The notes under the pieces: generated by a model
The model's input: only the letters and a program-made list of their open reading frames with translations
What the model was told of the DNA's origin: nothing
Databases searched by the model: none
Position numbers and translations under genes: made by a program
Assembly (NCBI GenBank): GCA_021783175.1
Contig: JAJXUF010000162.1
Coordinates: forward strand, 1 to 6,570
Source: Pseudomonadota bacterium
Lineage (GTDB): Bacteria; Pseudomonadota; Gammaproteobacteria; Acidiferrobacterales; UBA6901
DNA: 6,570 nucleotides
Reading direction: 5' to 3'
Shown: positions 5,723-6,570 of the stretch, one piece after another
How the letters are laid out: every line of letters begins with the position of its first letter
Position numbering within the stretch: the stretch's first letter is position 1

Positions 5723-6570
5723 TTACTCGTGATAGTCCATGGCCTTGTAGCCGTGCTTCTTCACCAGTTCGTCGCGCTCGGCGGCCTTCAGGTCTTCTCG
5801 GACCATCTCGGCAACCAGTTCGTCGAAGCTGATCTTCGGCGTCCAGCCCAGCTTGTTCTTGGCCTTGCTGGGGTCGCCCAGCAGGGTCTCGACTTCGGTG
5901 GGGCGGAAGTAGCGCGGATCGACGGCGACGATGCAGCGGCCACCCTCTCCCCCGACCCCTCTCCCGCTCGCGGGAGAGGGGTGTACGAGGTAGCCCTTCT
6001 CGTCGACGCCCTGTCCTTCCCAGCGGATGTCCATGCCGAGTTCCCTGGCGGCGGCGTTGACGAAGTCGCGCACCGAGTACTGGACGCCGGTGGCGATGAC
6101 GAAGTCTTCGGCGTGGTCCTGCTGCAGCATGAGCCACTGCATTTCGACGTAGTCCTTGGCATGGCCCCAGTCGCGCTTGGCGTCCATGTTGCCGAGGAAC
6201 AGACAGTCCTGCAGCCCGAGCTTGATGCGGGCGAGCGCACGGGTGATCTTGCGGGTGACGAAGGTCTCGCCGCGGATGGGGCTTTCGTGGTTGAACAGGA
6301 TGCCGTTGCAGGCATACATGCCGTAGGCTTCGCGGTAGTTGACGGTGATCCAGTAGGCGTAGAGCTTGGCGCAGGCGTAGGGGCTCCGGGGGTAGAAGGG
6401 GGTGGTTTCCTTCTGCGGGGTTTCCTGGACGAGGCCGAACAGCTCGCTGGTGCTGGCCTGGTAGAAGCGGGTTTTCTTTTCGAGGCCGAGGATGCGGATG
6501 GCCTCGAGAATGCGCAGGGCGCCGAGGGCGTCGGAGTTGGCGGTGTATTCGGGCTCCTCGAAGCTCACCG
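5723..6570 (-). CDS. gmd: GDP-mannose 4,6-dehydratase, N-terminus beyond the window
   Basis: Converts GDP-D-mannose to GDP-4-keto-6-deoxy-D-mannose, the branch point for GDP-D-rhamnose, GDP-L-fucose, GDP-perosamine and colitose. About 282 codons are visible. Compared with the E. coli enzyme (about 373 residues, from memory) roughly 87 N-terminal residues, including the NADP-binding glycine motif, lie off the right edge. Counting from the GTG valine codon at 6568, the motifs are [11 protein letters not shown] (35-45, catalytic Thr40 and Glu42), SPYACAK (62-68, catalytic Tyr64 and Lys68), [16 protein letters not shown] (93-108), [15 protein letters not shown] (126-140) and [18 protein letters not shown] (216-233). 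This is a near-perfect family match. Between EKGY and [10 protein letters not shown] the protein carries [15 protein letters not shown] (196-210), encoded by a palindromic repeat, where many relatives have a shorter loop. The frame is intact to TAA, so the enzyme may still work. Confidence 0.95.
   Translation of the reverse strand, partial: VSFEEPEYTANSDALGALRILEAIRILGLEKKTRFYQASTSELFGLVQETPQKETTPFYPRSPYACAKLYAYWITVNYREAYGMYACNGILFNHESPIRGETFVTRKITRALARIKLGLQDCLFLGNMDAKRDWGHAKDYVEMQWLMLQQDHAEDFVIATGVQYSVRDFVNAAARELGMDIRWEGQGVDEKGYLVHPSPASGRGVGGEGGRCIVAVDPRYFRPTEVETLLGDPSKAKNKLGWTPKISFDELVAEMVREDLKAAERDELVKKHGYKAMDYHE
5943..5982. repeat. GC-rich palindromic repeat inside gmd
   Basis: A perfect 12-base inverted repeat, ACCCCTCTCCCG (5955-5966) and CGGGAGAGGGGT (5971-5982), encloses the loop CTCG. 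A second partial copy of one arm, CCCTCTCCCCC, lies next to it at 5943-5953. This arrangement of CCCTCTCCC arms around a GCG-rich loop resembles dispersed intergenic palindromes (REP-like) that I know from GC-rich proteobacteria. Read on the minus strand in the gmd frame it gives [13 protein letters not shown] without a stop. In mRNA it would form a very stable hairpin inside the coding region. Confidence 0.75.

Noticed and set aside
5553..6137. Minus-strand frame of 194 codons overlapping gmd
   Set aside because: Most of it is an Arg-rich shadow of gmd. Only its last 48 codons, beyond the gmd stop, show possible similarity and are listed as a remnant.

Overview
The window is the end of a surface-polysaccharide (O-antigen or exopolysaccharide) biosynthesis cluster followed by a small toxin-antitoxin module. 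Every gene I accept lies on the minus strand, so the order of transcription runs from high to low coordinates. The organism is probably a GC-rich proteobacterium, beta or gamma. This rests on Gmd and WbpV-type epimerase sequences typical of that group and on a GC-rich palindromic repeat of a kind seen in such genomes. No gene here fixes the genus.

Layout in transcription order. (1) gmd, GDP-mannose 4,6-dehydratase, lacks its N-terminus because the window ends. A palindromic repeat lies inside its reading frame. (2) About 170 bases follow that hold no intact gene but show what looks like the C-terminal stub of a nucleotide-sugar reductase, the enzyme expected after Gmd. (3) Four glycosyltransferases follow in a row: a GT4/GT-B enzyme, a GT2 enzyme of the WcaE type, a second GT-B enzyme, and a GT2 enzyme of the WbbL rhamnosyltransferase type. 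(4) A WbpV/WcaG-like NAD-dependent sugar epimerase/reductase comes next. (5) After about 70 bases with an operator-like palindrome come a Phd/YefM antitoxin and a PIN-domain (VapC-type) toxin, abutting each other.

The last three polysaccharide genes are tightly packed: a 4-base GTGA overlap, a 1-base TGATG overlap, and a 13-base gap before the third glycosyltransferase. This suggests a single transcript. Gmd makes GDP-4-keto-6-deoxy-D-mannose, the precursor of GDP-D-rhamnose, GDP-L-fucose and GDP-perosamine. The four transferases would add sugars one after another to a repeat unit, and the epimerase would supply or modify another nucleotide sugar. No flippase, polymerase, ABC exporter or initiating transferase is visible, so the cluster must continue upstream or elsewhere.

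Base composition is uneven. The 60 bases at 4981-5040, in the first glycosyltransferase, contain 26 G+C, against 42 of 60 in gmd at 5881-5940 and 41 of 60 in the epimerase at 1321-1380. This is the usual mosaic of transferred glycosyltransferase genes between host-like sugar-nucleotide genes.

The points most worth a second look are the palindromic repeat read in frame inside gmd, the reductase remnant, a lysine at a normally acidic active-site position of the toxin, the palindrome before the antitoxin, and two G8 tracts placed where slippage would matter. I see no RNA gene, CRISPR array or insertion sequence.
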